From assembly GCA_023664345.1 (NCBI GenBank), contig JAMPFQ010000018.1, positions 18,285 through 82,284 on the forward strand: DNA of 64,000 bases, read 5' to 3'. The notes below the pieces were generated by a model. It worked only from the letters and a program-made list of their open reading frames with translations. It was not told where the DNA came from and did not search any database. Below are positions 34,414-42,717 of the stretch, one piece after another (within the stretch, counting starts at the first letter, position 1; each line of letters begins with the position of its first letter). A program made the translations under genes and the position numbers. The stretch comes from Lachnospiraceae bacterium (GTDB lineage Bacteria > Bacillota > Clostridia > Lachnospirales > Lachnospiraceae).

Positions 34414-35220
34414 TTATTTGCCAAGCTGCTCCAATACTTTCTTGGTGATCTCCGCTACCAGTTCCGGGGAAGCGGAAGACGCATCCTTATGCTCGCCGCA
34501 GCTTCCGCCACAGTTATGGCAGCTGGGCTTGCCTTCCTTTAATGCAGGGCAAAGGTTAGCGGGATGACGGCCTTTCATGCCGAACTGTCTTCTGATCTCA
34601 TACAGATCCTCCACCTGCTGGGGAGTGAACTCCTTGGGGCCGCCCAGCATTCTGGACTGATACAGCAGCTGTGCGTAGAACTCAACAGACTCCATCTTCA
34701 GATATGCGCTCAACAGGGAATCAGAATAAGTCAGAGCACCATGGTTCTCAAGCAGAACCGCATCAAAGTACTGTACATACTCGGACACCGCGTCAGGGAT
34801 CTCCATGGTGGAAGGCCTGCCGTATTTTGCGATGGGCACGCAGCCAAGGGCGATAACTGCCTCGGGCATGATGGGCTGGGTCAGAGGAATGCCAGCGATC
34901 GCGAAAGTGGTAGCATACATGGGATGAGCATGTACAACGCTGTTCACATCAGGTCTCTCCTGGTACACTCTCATATGCATCTTGATCTCGGATGAAGGCT
35001 TAAAATTACCGTTTGCCTGGATCACGTTGCCCTGCGCGTCAACCTTGCAGATATACTCGGGGGTCATGAAGCCTTTGGACACGCCGGTAGGGGTGCAAAG
35101 GAACTCGTTATCGCTGAGTTTGACAGAGATATTACCGTCATTTGCGGCAACCATGTTTCTGTTGTAGATCCTTTTTCCGATGTCACAGATCTCTTTTTTG
35201 ATTTCATACTCGTTTTGCAT
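34414..35220 (-). CDS. Class II aldolase, fuculose-phosphate type, BMC-targeted
   Basis: 268 residues from the ATG at 35220 (AGGAGG upstream). The class II aldolase fold shows NDGNISVKL, TPTGVSKGFM, the zinc site VVHAHPMYATTFA and LLENHGALTY. After a Cys/His cluster (CHNCGGSCGEH) the C-terminus ends in SPELVAEITKKVLEQLGK, an encapsulation helix at the C-terminus rather than the N-terminus. It would cleave fuculose- or rhamnulose-1-phosphate to DHAP and lactaldehyde. This gene is the hallmark of GRM5 loci and heads the second transcript. Confidence 0.92.
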   Translation of the reverse strand: MQNEYEIKKEICDIGKRIYNRNMVAANDGNISVKLSDNEFLCTPTGVSKGFMTPEYICKVDAQGNVIQANGNFKPSSEIKMHMRVYQERPDVNSVVHAHPMYATTFAIAGIPLTQPIMPEAVIALGCVPIAKYGRPSTMEIPDAVSEYVQYFDAVLLENHGALTYSDSLLSAYLKMESVEFYAQLLYQSRMLGGPKEFTPQQVEDLYEIRRQFGMKGRHPANLCPALKEGKPSCHNCGGSCGEHKDASSASPELVAEITKKVLEQLGK

Positions 35221-35254
35221 TTTGATTCCTCCTGTTTTTGTTGTTTCTTGTTTC

Positions 35255-35283
35255 ATTATAAGTCTATATACCACACAAGTCAA
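35255..35283 (-). promoter_or_regulatory. Strong promoter of the second BMC transcript
   Basis: TTGACT (35278-35283) and TATAAT (35255-35260) with a 17-base spacer, 35 bases before the aldolase start. It separates the GRE/activase unit from the aldolase-shell unit. Confidence 0.85.
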
Positions 35284-35404
35284 CATGTATAATGTTGGAA
35301 TTGTGTCGTTTTCCTAAAATAATTCCGCCTGTTCTTGATCTGGTATATTGCAATATCAGCGGACTTGTCATATTTCAATCCTGCCACAATATCACATCCC
35401 AAAT

Positions 35405-35827
35405 TTACTGCAGGTAATCCAAAACATCCCTGACTCCCTCGCCTGTCACGGAATCCACATGGAAGATGGTCCTGCAGCCGGAATTCTTCAGCCACCGTTC
35501 CGCCAGCGGTATGTTCGCTTTCGGCTCATTGATCTTAGTGATGATGCCGATCACATCCCGGTTCACCATACAGGTGATATTGGGCGGGAACAGCGTGTAG
35601 CTTTCCGTTGCCGCCACCAAAAGGCCCACCACATCCGCCTCATAAGCGTAGAGTGCAAGCGCGTACCCCAAATGCTTCGTCTGGGCATATTCCCCCGGCG
35701 TGTCTATGAGCACGTCATGGTAATGGACGTACTGTGTCTTATAATAATGGACTTTTTCTCCGTTGAGCGCCTGCTTCAAAGTAGTCTTCCCACTTTCGCT
35801 GCGCCCCATGAGTATCAGTTTTTTCAT
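35405..35827 (-). CDS. EutP/PduV-like GTPase
   Basis: 140 residues, starting four bases inside the NUDIX gene end (ATGA). P-loop [14 protein letters not shown], switch region DTPGEY and the guanine motif TKINE are visible. EutP/PduV proteins accompany microcompartment operons; PduV links compartments to filaments in Salmonella, and EutP has also been reported as an acetate kinase. Its role here is not determined. No terminator is evident before the promoter at 35283. Confidence 0.92.
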   Translation of the reverse strand: MKKLILMGRSESGKTTLKQALNGEKVHYYKTQYVHYHDVLIDTPGEYAQTKHLGYALALYAYEADVVGLLVAATESYTLFPPNITCMVNRDVIGIITKINEPKANIPLAERWLKNSGCRTIFHVDSVTGEGVRDVLDYLQ

Positions 35828-36255
35828 TCTTTCAATGCCTGTATCACTTTTTGCACTCTTTCCAGATCCTGTTTTTCCTCCTCGGGGTCGTAGGTATAAT
35901 TTTCCGGCACAGAATCAAAGAACTCTATCCGGCCCATTTCACTTTCCGGCAGCTTTCCCAGGGCATGGACTTCCGCATGGAAAACCCGCCCATTATTCTT
36001 TCCCCTGCCGTCCGGCCATATAAATTCATAATCCCAAAGAGGCGTCAGTCTGTGATCTGTGATCCCCGTTTCCTCATATAATTCCCGCCTTGCCGCCTGC
36101 ATGGGAGTCTCGCCGGGTTCCACATGGCCGCCCGGATGCTCAAAGCTTTCCCGGCGCGTATGCCAGCAGTATACCCATTTGCCCTGATATTCTGCAAAGA
36201 TCGCTACAAATCCAATATCATCCAACATGCCCGCGGGATAGATCGTTTTCGCCAT
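35824..36255 (-). CDS. NUDIX hydrolase inside the BMC operon
   Basis: 143 residues with AGGAGG before the ATG. The Nudix box is complete: [20 protein letters not shown] followed by TG, with the catalytic Glu pair. FEHPG before it and an aromatic [10 protein letters not shown] loop after it suggest an IDI/8-oxo-dGTP or ADP-ribose-type pocket, but the substrate cannot be read. It overlaps eutP and follows the PduU-type shell gene by 18 bases. NUDIX genes are not standard members of such loci. Possible roles are cleaning of nucleotide cofactors. Confidence 0.9.
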   Translation of the reverse strand: MAKTIYPAGMLDDIGFVAIFAEYQGKWVYCWHTRRESFEHPGGHVEPGETPMQAARRELYEETGITDHRLTPLWDYEFIWPDGRGKNNGRVFHAEVHALGKLPESEMGRIEFFDSVPENYTYDPEEEKQDLERVQKVIQALKE

Positions 36256-36273
36256 AACTCTGCCTCCTGCCCG

Positions 36274-36642
36274 TTAAGTGCGGGTGATCCCACAGACCGT
36301 ATATCCCAGTGTATCCTTCACATAATCCAGGATCGCCTGCTCGGAAGCTTCCACTTCCGACACCGTTCCCGATATGATCAGGGAACCGCTGAACCTGTCC
36401 ACAAACCCCAGATCGATGGACGCCGCTTTCATGGCCACATCCGCCATGATGATCGCCGTCTCCGCAGGGGATACAGTCAGGATGCCGATCGCCGCCCTGG
36501 CGTAATCGATGCTCGGGTCAAGTCCCAGCTTCTCATATAATATCCTGTCAGGACTGGCTATGATATGGGCCAGCGTGATCTGCTTGCCGGGCACCAGCTC
36601 CTGCACGATCCTCTGTTTACTTTTCTCGTCAAGCCAATCCAT
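36274..36642 (-). CDS. BMC-H shell protein, EutS/PduU (permuted) type
   Basis: 122 residues from the ATG at 36642, with GGAGG upstream. RIVQELVPGKQITLAHIIAS at the N-terminus and AIGILTVSPAETAIIMADVAMKAASIDLGFVDRFSG, then YTVCGITRT, match the circularly permuted EutS/PduU hexamers, whose N-terminal strands form a small barrel over the pore. It lies after the activating-enzyme gene, with a type B hairpin between. Confidence 0.93.
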   Translation of the reverse strand: MDWLDEKSKQRIVQELVPGKQITLAHIIASPDRILYEKLGLDPSIDYARAAIGILTVSPAETAIIMADVAMKAASIDLGFVDRFSGSLIISGTVSEVEASEQAILDYVKDTLGYTVCGITRT

Positions 36643-36734
36643 ACTAACCTCCGTATCGCTGCTTTGCAGTGACTCACAAATCCGGATGAAAATACCCAAG
36701 CAGCACCCCTGCTCAAATCCGGATGAAAAACGCC

Positions 36735-36852
36735 AAGCCCCCCTGCTCACACCCGGGAAGAAAAACGCCGTGTTTTAGGCGTTTTTCTGGGTGAAACTTA
36801 GAATTTCTTTGCGAAACGCCCTCTGGCGTGAGCATTAGAAATTCTTTTCACC
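36735..36852. repeat. Type B trailer repeat, copy 4
   Basis: Starts directly after the activating-enzyme stop codon on the minus strand. GGGTGAAA/TTTCACCC and AGAATTTCT/AGAAATTCT form the long stem around ACGCC/GGCGT. Behind it lie AAAACGCC-x-GGCGTTTTT and short near-repeats of CATCCGGATTTG. Confidence 0.7.
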
Positions 36853-37650
36853 CTAGCCACCGATCTGGCACCGCAGCTTCGAGCAGGTCTCCACTACCTT
36901 TTTCAGCATCTGCATATGCTCCGGCTCCGGCGGAAGGATGTCCGGCAGTTCGTATTTCCTGCCAAGCCCCTCATATTTATCCTGTCCCAGCCTGTGGTAA
37001 GGAAGCAGGTAAATATCATCCACACCGGGCAGTTTGTCCGCAAACGACGCAATATCCCGTATCTCCTCGGGACTGTCGTTAAAGGTAGGGATCACCGGCA
37101 CCCGGATGCTTAACCTGGTTCCCTGATAAGCGGCGACCTTCCTGGCATTTTCCAGCATCAGTTCATTGCCTTTTCCGGTAAATTCCTTATGCTTTGCACT
37201 GTTCATATGTTTAATGTCCATCAGGTAATGATCCAGATAGGGGAGGATCTGCCCGATCACTTCCCATTTGGCGCAGGCCATGCTCTCCATCGCCGTATTG
37301 ATGCCCACCATCTTCGCCGCCCGGAGCAGGTCCCTGGCAAACTCCGGCTGACAGAGGCTCTCGCCTCCCGACAGCGTCAGACCGCCGCCGGAACGGTTAT
37401 AATAAGGCCTGTCCTTCTCCACGGTCTCCATGACCTCCGCCACGGTCACATCCTGCCCTATGACCTTGGCCTTTCCCCGGACCATCATCTCCTGGATGCC
37501 ATATTCCTGCGATTCCGGATTACAGCACCATTTGCACCGCAGGACACACCCTTTTAAAAAGCAGATCGTCCGGATGCCTGTGCCGTCATGTATGGAATAT
37601 CTCTGAATATCAAAGATCCGTCCCTTTGTCTGTAAATAATCCATTGTCAT
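36853..37650 (-). CDS. Glycyl-radical enzyme activating enzyme (radical SAM)
   Basis: It uses SAM and a 4Fe-4S cluster to put the glycyl radical on the diol dehydratase. 265 residues from the ATG at 37650 (GGGAG upstream). The radical SAM motif is Cys35-x3-Cys39-x2-Cys42 in GCVLRCKWC; TLSGGES and IPTFNDS are also typical. The segment that in most dehydratase activases holds two extra 4Fe-4S clusters is missing: CNPESQEY runs almost directly into DVTVAEVME. It thus resembles the shorter PFL-activase architecture. It lies between the nucleoside phosphorylase and the PduU-type shell gene. Confidence 0.94.
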   Translation of the reverse strand: MTMDYLQTKGRIFDIQRYSIHDGTGIRTICFLKGCVLRCKWCCNPESQEYGIQEMMVRGKAKVIGQDVTVAEVMETVEKDRPYYNRSGGGLTLSGGESLCQPEFARDLLRAAKMVGINTAMESMACAKWEVIGQILPYLDHYLMDIKHMNSAKHKEFTGKGNELMLENARKVAAYQGTRLSIRVPVIPTFNDSPEEIRDIASFADKLPGVDDIYLLPYHRLGQDKYEGLGRKYELPDILPPEPEHMQMLKKVVETCSKLRCQIGG

Positions 37651-37673
37651 ATTCTTTCTCCCAGCCAAAACTG

Positions 37674-38447
37674 TCACAGCATGCAGAGCGCTTCCAGCGC
37701 AAGGTCAAACAGCCTTTCCCTGGCAGTCACATTATGATTCCAGTCCCTCTCATCATACTCGTCCGCATTTCCCGTCAAAATATCCCCGCTGTAAAGCAGC
37801 TGGCCGAACATCTTCCCGCGGAACTGTGCGACTGCAGCCATGGCGGCGCATTCCATCTCCACCACCTTACAGCCCTCCTGCTTCCGATGATCCGCCATCT
37901 CCCTGGTCTCCCGGCAAAAGCCGTCCGTGCTCCATGTGGCACACTCGATATAAGGGATCCGATGCCCGTCGAGCACATGCCTGAAGCACTCTACAGGCCT
38001 TTCGGGGAGTTCCACAAAACGGGCGGGCGGCAGATAGTGATAGGATGCCCCCTCGTCCCGCAGGGCACGCACGGGAATGATCACGTCCCCCGCCGGGATA
38101 TCATCCAGCACGCCGCAGGCTCCGCAGCAGACGATCACTTCCACACCGCCGCCGTAGAGCCAGTCCGTCAGCATGGCGATGGATCCGGAAGCCACCACCG
38201 CCTGGATGGCGCAGACCTCCATCCCGTCCACCTCCAGCCGATACAGAGGAAAATCCCTCATCTCGGAGACATAGGTTCCGATCACGGTCCCTTTATACTT
38301 TTCAACTGCTTCTTTCAGCACCTCTCCAAAGAAAGTCACCAGGCAGAGCCGGGGAACAGGCTCTTCCTTGGCAAACCTTTCCGGGTTGATGATGGCGGTC
38401 TTTTCCGTGCTGTATTCCAGTATCGGATAGTCATTTTTTATGATCAT
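37674..38447 (-). CDS. Nucleoside phosphorylase family protein inside the BMC operon
   Basis: 257 residues from the ATG at 38447, with GGAG nine bases upstream. It has the PNP/UDP-family core: VVASGSIAMLTDWLYGGGVEVIV (phosphate site), GACGVLDDIPAGDVIIP, TWSTDGF and the base/ribose motif VVEMECAAMAA (~195-203). It lies between the glycyl-radical enzyme and its activase, 22 bases after one and 23 before the other. Activation by SAM releases 5'-deoxyadenosine, an inhibitor, so phosphorolysis of that nucleoside is an attractive job. Uridine or other nucleosides remain possible. Confidence 0.88.
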   Translation of the reverse strand: MIIKNDYPILEYSTEKTAIINPERFAKEEPVPRLCLVTFFGEVLKEAVEKYKGTVIGTYVSEMRDFPLYRLEVDGMEVCAIQAVVASGSIAMLTDWLYGGGVEVIVCCGACGVLDDIPAGDVIIPVRALRDEGASYHYLPPARFVELPERPVECFRHVLDGHRIPYIECATWSTDGFCRETREMADHRKQEGCKVVEMECAAMAAVAQFRGKMFGQLLYSGDILTGNADEYDERDWNHNVTARERLFDLALEALCML

Positions 38448-38469
38448 TCCGCTCTTCTCCTCTGCATCC

Positions 38470-40995
38470 TTAAAAGCCCTGCTCTGTCCTGCGGATGATA
38501 TCATCCTGGAGCGACTTGGAAAGAGTGGTGAAAAGTGCGCTGTAGCCAGCTACCCTGACCACCAGATGGGCATACTTCTCGGGATGCTTCTGGGCATCCA
38601 GCAGCGTCTCCCTGTCCACCACATTGAACTGCATATGGCTTCCTTTCTGGTCAAAATAGGAACGGATCAACGCCACGAAATTCTCCAGTCCCCTCTCCCC
38701 GGAAAGCGCCGTGGGATGGAACTTCTGGTTAAACAGCGTGCCGTTGGAGGCAATGCCGTGATCCAGCTTGGACACAGAATTTGCCGCCGCGGTAGGGCCG
38801 TGCACATCCTTGCCCGCGGAGGGCGATACGCCGTCCGCCACGGGAGTGTGCGCTAACCTGCCGTCAGGCGTTGCGCCTGTCTGGGCGCCCAGGGGCACAT
38901 TGGCCGACACGGGATACAGTCCCGCCTGGAACTGTCCTCCCCTGGGATTCCTGTAATGTAACAGAGGCCTGGTGTATGTGTATGCCACATCCCTGGCAAA
39001 CATGTCCACTTCCTCGATATCATTTCCAAATTTGGGCACTTCGTCGATCATAGCGCGGAGAGCCTCATATTTCTGCTTCTCTTCCGCGGGAAGTTCCGTG
39101 TCCATGACGGTGGCGATCATGGCAGCGATCTGATCCTCGCCCACTTTCATGCCTTTCGCTTCCATCTCTTTCACGATCTGGGTCACGATCTCCGCCGCCG
39201 TAATCGCGTCAAATCCCTGTCCGTAATTCATGGCAAGGGCGCGCTTGTACTCGGCCAGGGTCACTTTCTTCTCCTCAAATACCAGCTTCTTGATGGCATA
39301 GAGGGAATCCGCCATGTTGGCAATACCGAAACCCTGTGGGCCGGTAAAGTTATAGATGGCTCCGCCCTCCTGCACGGTCTTGCCCCTCTTGATGCAGTCG
39401 TCCACCATACAGGAAAGGAAAGGCAGGGGACAGCGTGTGGCATGAGCCACGTCGATGGCGTTATCCGCGTTCACCAACAGGGAAATATTGTAATCCATCT
39501 GCTTCTTGTAAGCGTCGTAAAACTCCTCGAAGCTGGTCATTTCCTCCACGCGGCCGGTCTCGATACTGATCTTCTCGCCCTTGTCATAACCATTGGAAAA
39601 TACCAGTTCCAGGGGACGGCACATATTATAGAAAGCAGCGTCATGCCAGCCCTCCGTCTTGCCCGCTTTCTGGGGTTCCACACAGCCGATGATATTATAT
39701 TCCCTGGCATCCGCCATGGTCAGTCCCATGCTCAGCAGGGAGGGAATGATCACCTCGTCATTATAGTAGGCGGGAAGACCGATGCCCGTCCTGGTCAGGT
39801 CAGCCGCCTTTAACATCAGCGCGTGGGGCGTCTTGTTCCACACACGGATGGACAGGGAAGGCTGGGGCAGGAACACATGCTTTGCGGCAGTGATGCACAT
39901 AAAGGACAAATCGTTGGTCACGTCGTTGCCGTCCTTGTCCTGGCCGCCCACGATCAGGTTCTGGAACAGGCTGTAACCTGCGAATCCCTCCGCGCTGGCC
40001 GCGTCGCGGCACTTGTTCAGGTCGTTCAGTTTTACCCAGATGCAGTCCAACAGTTCCTGGGCAAACTCCCTGGTCAGTTTTCCGCCGTCCAGATCTTTCT
40101 TATAATAGGGATACATATACTGATCGAAACGTCCGGGGGAAATGGAGTGTCCGCTGGACTCGATCTGTAACAGCTGCTGCACGAACCAGAAACTCTGGCA
40201 TGCCTCATAGAAGCTGGCGGCCCCTTTTGCAGGCACGCGGCGGCAGTTGGAAGCGATCTGTAACAGTTCCTGCTTTCTCACCGGATCGGCGCAGCCCGCA
40301 GCCTCTTTCTCCGCCAGCACGGCGTAACGCTGTGCATAACGGATCACCGCACGGCAGCTGATCAGCACGGCCTGCAGGAACTGGCTTCTGGTGCAGTAAT
40401 CCTGGTCGCCGGGATCGCATTTCGCCAGTTCATCCTCCACCTGCGCGATAATGCCCTCGTAACCGATGGCAAGCACTTTATCGTACTGCACAGTCACGTG
40501 CCCGACACCGTTATAAAAATAATTTCCGGGGGTAAAAATGTTATGTTCGATGGCTTTCAAGGTTTCTTCCGACATCAGGGAAGTGGCCAGTTCGCTGGTG
40601 GTCTTGCCCTCCCAGTAGGCGTCCGCCTCCAAAAGTTCTTTTTTCGTCCGATCTGCTATGTAAAAAGGATCCGCCTTGCGGGTGGCCACGGTCTCGAATT
40701 CCGCCTCCAGCCATTTATAAGAAAATTCAGGATAGGTCTGGCACCCTCTGGGCGCGATGGTGGTGCTCCCCACGATCAGTTCATTCTCCCTGATGATGAT
40801 GGGAATGTTGTCCAAAATATGCTCAAACGCTTTCGCCCGGCGCATCACAATGGGCAGCGCCTCCGTCTCCTTGTAGGACTCCGTGATCAGCCTGGCCCTG
40901 GCCGATTCGATCTCCGGCATCTTTGCATACAGATGCTCCACCAGCTTCGGAATCCTGTCTGTCTTGGGAATTTCAAGAGTGTAATACTTCTCCAT
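38470..40995 (-). CDS. Glycyl-radical diol dehydratase (B12-independent)
   Basis: 841 residues from the ATG at 40995, behind GAAAGGAG. It is the signature enzyme of the compartment, dehydrating 1,2-propanediol to propionaldehyde by radical chemistry. The thiyl Cys438 and Glu440 are in NIIGCVEPQ, the diol/glycerol dehydratase signature. The radical Gly817 is in VVRVAGYSALF near the C-terminus. QSFWFVQQLLQIESSGHSISPGRFDQYMYP lines the pocket. There is no N-terminal encapsulation extension, so it may enter through a partner. Extreme oxygen sensitivity is expected. Confidence 0.95.
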   Translation of the reverse strand: MEKYYTLEIPKTDRIPKLVEHLYAKMPEIESARARLITESYKETEALPIVMRRAKAFEHILDNIPIIIRENELIVGSTTIAPRGCQTYPEFSYKWLEAEFETVATRKADPFYIADRTKKELLEADAYWEGKTTSELATSLMSEETLKAIEHNIFTPGNYFYNGVGHVTVQYDKVLAIGYEGIIAQVEDELAKCDPGDQDYCTRSQFLQAVLISCRAVIRYAQRYAVLAEKEAAGCADPVRKQELLQIASNCRRVPAKGAASFYEACQSFWFVQQLLQIESSGHSISPGRFDQYMYPYYKKDLDGGKLTREFAQELLDCIWVKLNDLNKCRDAASAEGFAGYSLFQNLIVGGQDKDGNDVTNDLSFMCITAAKHVFLPQPSLSIRVWNKTPHALMLKAADLTRTGIGLPAYYNDEVIIPSLLSMGLTMADAREYNIIGCVEPQKAGKTEGWHDAAFYNMCRPLELVFSNGYDKGEKISIETGRVEEMTSFEEFYDAYKKQMDYNISLLVNADNAIDVAHATRCPLPFLSCMVDDCIKRGKTVQEGGAIYNFTGPQGFGIANMADSLYAIKKLVFEEKKVTLAEYKRALAMNYGQGFDAITAAEIVTQIVKEMEAKGMKVGEDQIAAMIATVMDTELPAEEKQKYEALRAMIDEVPKFGNDIEEVDMFARDVAYTYTRPLLHYRNPRGGQFQAGLYPVSANVPLGAQTGATPDGRLAHTPVADGVSPSAGKDVHGPTAAANSVSKLDHGIASNGTLFNQKFHPTALSGERGLENFVALIRSYFDQKGSHMQFNVVDRETLLDAQKHPEKYAHLVVRVAGYSALFTTLSKSLQDDIIRRTEQGF

Positions 40996-41163
40996 AACGG
41001 CTCCTTTCACGATTCTGTTTTATTAGATAAAGCTGTTCTGTTTCTGACAATATATGATTTGCGGCTGTCGGTATGCCTGCGCTAATGCCACCGGTTCCAG
41101 ATCGCCTGATGATCCGTCAGGTCCGTTACCTCGCCTGTCCGGATCTGCAAGACCCATATATCC

Positions 41164-41192
41164 AGTATAGACTTCCGTCTGCCATATGTCAA
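41164..41192 (-). promoter_or_regulatory. Strong promoter of the diol-dehydratase transcript
   Basis: TTGACA (41187-41192) and TATACT (41164-41169) with a 17-base spacer. The leader to the ATG at 40995 is about 160 bases and holds a small CCTGA/TCAGG inverted repeat. Confidence 0.85.
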
Positions 41193-41282
41193 CAAAACCA
41201 CGAGTTATTTTATTATTTTTTGTGGATTTATTTTGGTTTTTGTTGGTTTTGCCGTGAGGATTGTTTTGGGTTTTGTTGGTTT
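41189..41282. promoter_or_regulatory. Repeated GGTTTTGTTG motif around the dehydratase promoter
   Basis: GGTTTTGTTGG occurs at about 41269 and, with one extra T, at 41235 on the plus strand, 33 bases apart. GGTTTTGTTGA occurs on the minus strand at 41189-41199, overlapping the -35. The spacing of about three helix turns suggests bound activator or repressor molecules on one DNA face. The 41011-41475 gap otherwise holds only promoters. Confidence 0.45.
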
Positions 41283-41374
41283 CTCAATATTTCAATGCTT
41301 TACATGGCCTGCTTGCTTTATACTTATTTTGACAGGATAATTTTTGCAGGCTCCCGCTTCCTCAACAACACCCC

Positions 41375-41403
41375 TTGCCCATCGCACGAACCCGGAGTAT
41401 AAT
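41375..41403 (+). promoter_or_regulatory. Promoter of the GNAT-PHP pair
   Basis: TTGCCC (41375-41380) and TATAAT (41398-41403) with a 17-base spacer, 73 bases before the GNAT start. Confidence 0.55.
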
Positions 41404-41475
41404 AACAATTATAATATGTGTCCGCCTGCCGGGCGGATAAAGAGGCCCACAACATCCCACGGGAGATTGACGCTC

Positions 41476-41895
41476 ATGCTGACGATCCGCTACGCCGAAC
41501 CCGGCGACAAACCCTTTTGGTTCACACTGGACAGACATATTTCGGAGACAGAACTTGACAGGAAGATCCGGGACAAAATGTGCTATGTGCTTCTGGAGGA
41601 CGATATCCCCGCAGGCCTGCTGCGCTACAATCTCTTCTGGGACAGCACACCTTTCTGCACTCTGCTCTATATCGCTCCCGGCCATCAGCGCAGGGGATCG
41701 GGGAAAAAGCTGCTGCTCCACTGGGAAGCCGAAATGAAGCATTTCGGATACGAATGGGTCATGGTGTCCACCCAGGCGGACGAGGACGCGCAGCATTTTT
41801 ACAGAAAGACAGGCTATCAGGACGCCGGCGCCCTGGTCCTGAACCTTCCCCAGGCTGCCCAGCCCATGGAATTGTTCTTTGTCAAGCCGCTCTGA
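41476..41895 (+). CDS. GNAT acetyltransferase
   Basis: 139 residues from MLTIRYAEPGD at 41476, with GGGAG ten bases upstream; the longer in-frame start crosses the promoter. The GNAT core has LLYIAPGHQRRGSGKKLLLHWE, the acetyl-CoA loop (R/Q-x-x-G-x-G/A is QRRGSGK here), and QHFYRKTGYQDAGALVLNLPQ. The target is unknown. It shares a promoter with the PHP hydrolase that starts 63 bases later. Confidence 0.88.
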   Translation: MLTIRYAEPGDKPFWFTLDRHISETELDRKIRDKMCYVLLEDDIPAGLLRYNLFWDSTPFCTLLYIAPGHQRRGSGKKLLLHWEAEMKHFGYEWVMVSTQADEDAQHFYRKTGYQDAGALVLNLPQAAQPMELFFVKPL

Positions 41896-41958
41896 CAGAC
41901 CGCGCCGTGCCAGCCACATTGACCAATATAGCCACAGAAAGAAACGGAAACCCTGATC

Positions 41959-42717
41959 ATGGATAAATACATCTTGACCACAAGAAACCCTGATAAAACC
42001 GACAAAGCAGCAGATATCGAAACCGCAGCGCCCATATACGCCAAAACCGACCTGCACACCCACACCTGCGCCAGCGGGCATGGCACAAACGACAGGATCA
42101 CCGATCTGGCAAAGGAAGCCGCCAGGCGGCATATGGAGACGCTGGGGATCAGCGACCATGGCCCCGCCACCATGGGCAGCGCCGGACTGTCCTATTTCCG
42201 CAGCCTGTTCCTGTGCGAGAGAAAACGCTTTGGCATAAAGCTTCTCTACGGCGCCGAGGCCAATATCCTGGATAAGGACGGCAATCTGGATATCCCCGAC
42301 GATATCCTGCGCGGGCTGGACTACTGCATCATCAGCGCCCACCGCCCCATCTATGCCTCCGGCTCCGCCGCCGAGAACACCAGAGCTTATATCCGCGCCA
42401 TGCGCCATCCCGGGGTAAAGATCATCGGCCACTGCGACGACTCCCGCTTTCCTGTGGACTACAGGGAACTGATTCAGGCCGCCCGGGCCATGGGGGTCAT
42501 GCCCGAACTGAACAACGTCTCCCTGCTGCCGGACAGCTACCGCAGAGACTGCCGCGTCAATGCCGCCGCCATGCTCCGCGCCTGCGAAGCCCTTTCCTGC
42601 CCCGTGATCCTCTCCAGCGACAGCCATGGCAGGGAACATGTGGGGGATGTAGCGGAAGCAGAAAAGCTGCTCCGGGAAGCGGATTTCCCGAAACAGCTTG
42701 TAGCGACAGGTTTATAA
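41959..42717 (+). CDS. PHP-domain phosphatase (YcdX/HisK-like)
   Basis: 252 residues. The PHP metal motifs are TDLHTHTCASGHG (~res 30-42), ISDHGPATMG, YGAEANILD, IISAHRP, IIGHCDDSRF and SSDSHGREHVGD. This set matches YcdX-type trinuclear zinc phosphatases more than full histidinol phosphatase. The ribosome site is weak, so translation may depend on the GNAT gene before it. The stop overlaps the convergent NhaC gene by six bases. Confidence 0.88.
   Translation: MDKYILTTRNPDKTDKAADIETAAPIYAKTDLHTHTCASGHGTNDRITDLAKEAARRHMETLGISDHGPATMGSAGLSYFRSLFLCERKRFGIKLLYGAEANILDKDGNLDIPDDILRGLDYCIISAHRPIYASGSAAENTRAYIRAMRHPGVKIIGHCDDSRFPVDYRELIQAARAMGVMPELNNVSLLPDSYRRDCRVNAAAMLRACEALSCPVILSSDSHGREHVGDVAEAEKLLREADFPKQLVATGL

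Noticed and set aside
26167-41010. B12-dependent pdu operon
   Set aside because: No PduCDE, PduGH or PduO adenosyltransferase; the dehydratase has Cys438 and Gly817 of a glycyl-radical enzyme.
41362-42639. 425-codon minus-strand frame
   Set aside because: Runs opposite to the GNAT and PHP genes, both with clear motifs; composition (Gly/Val/Ala-rich) is that of a shadow.
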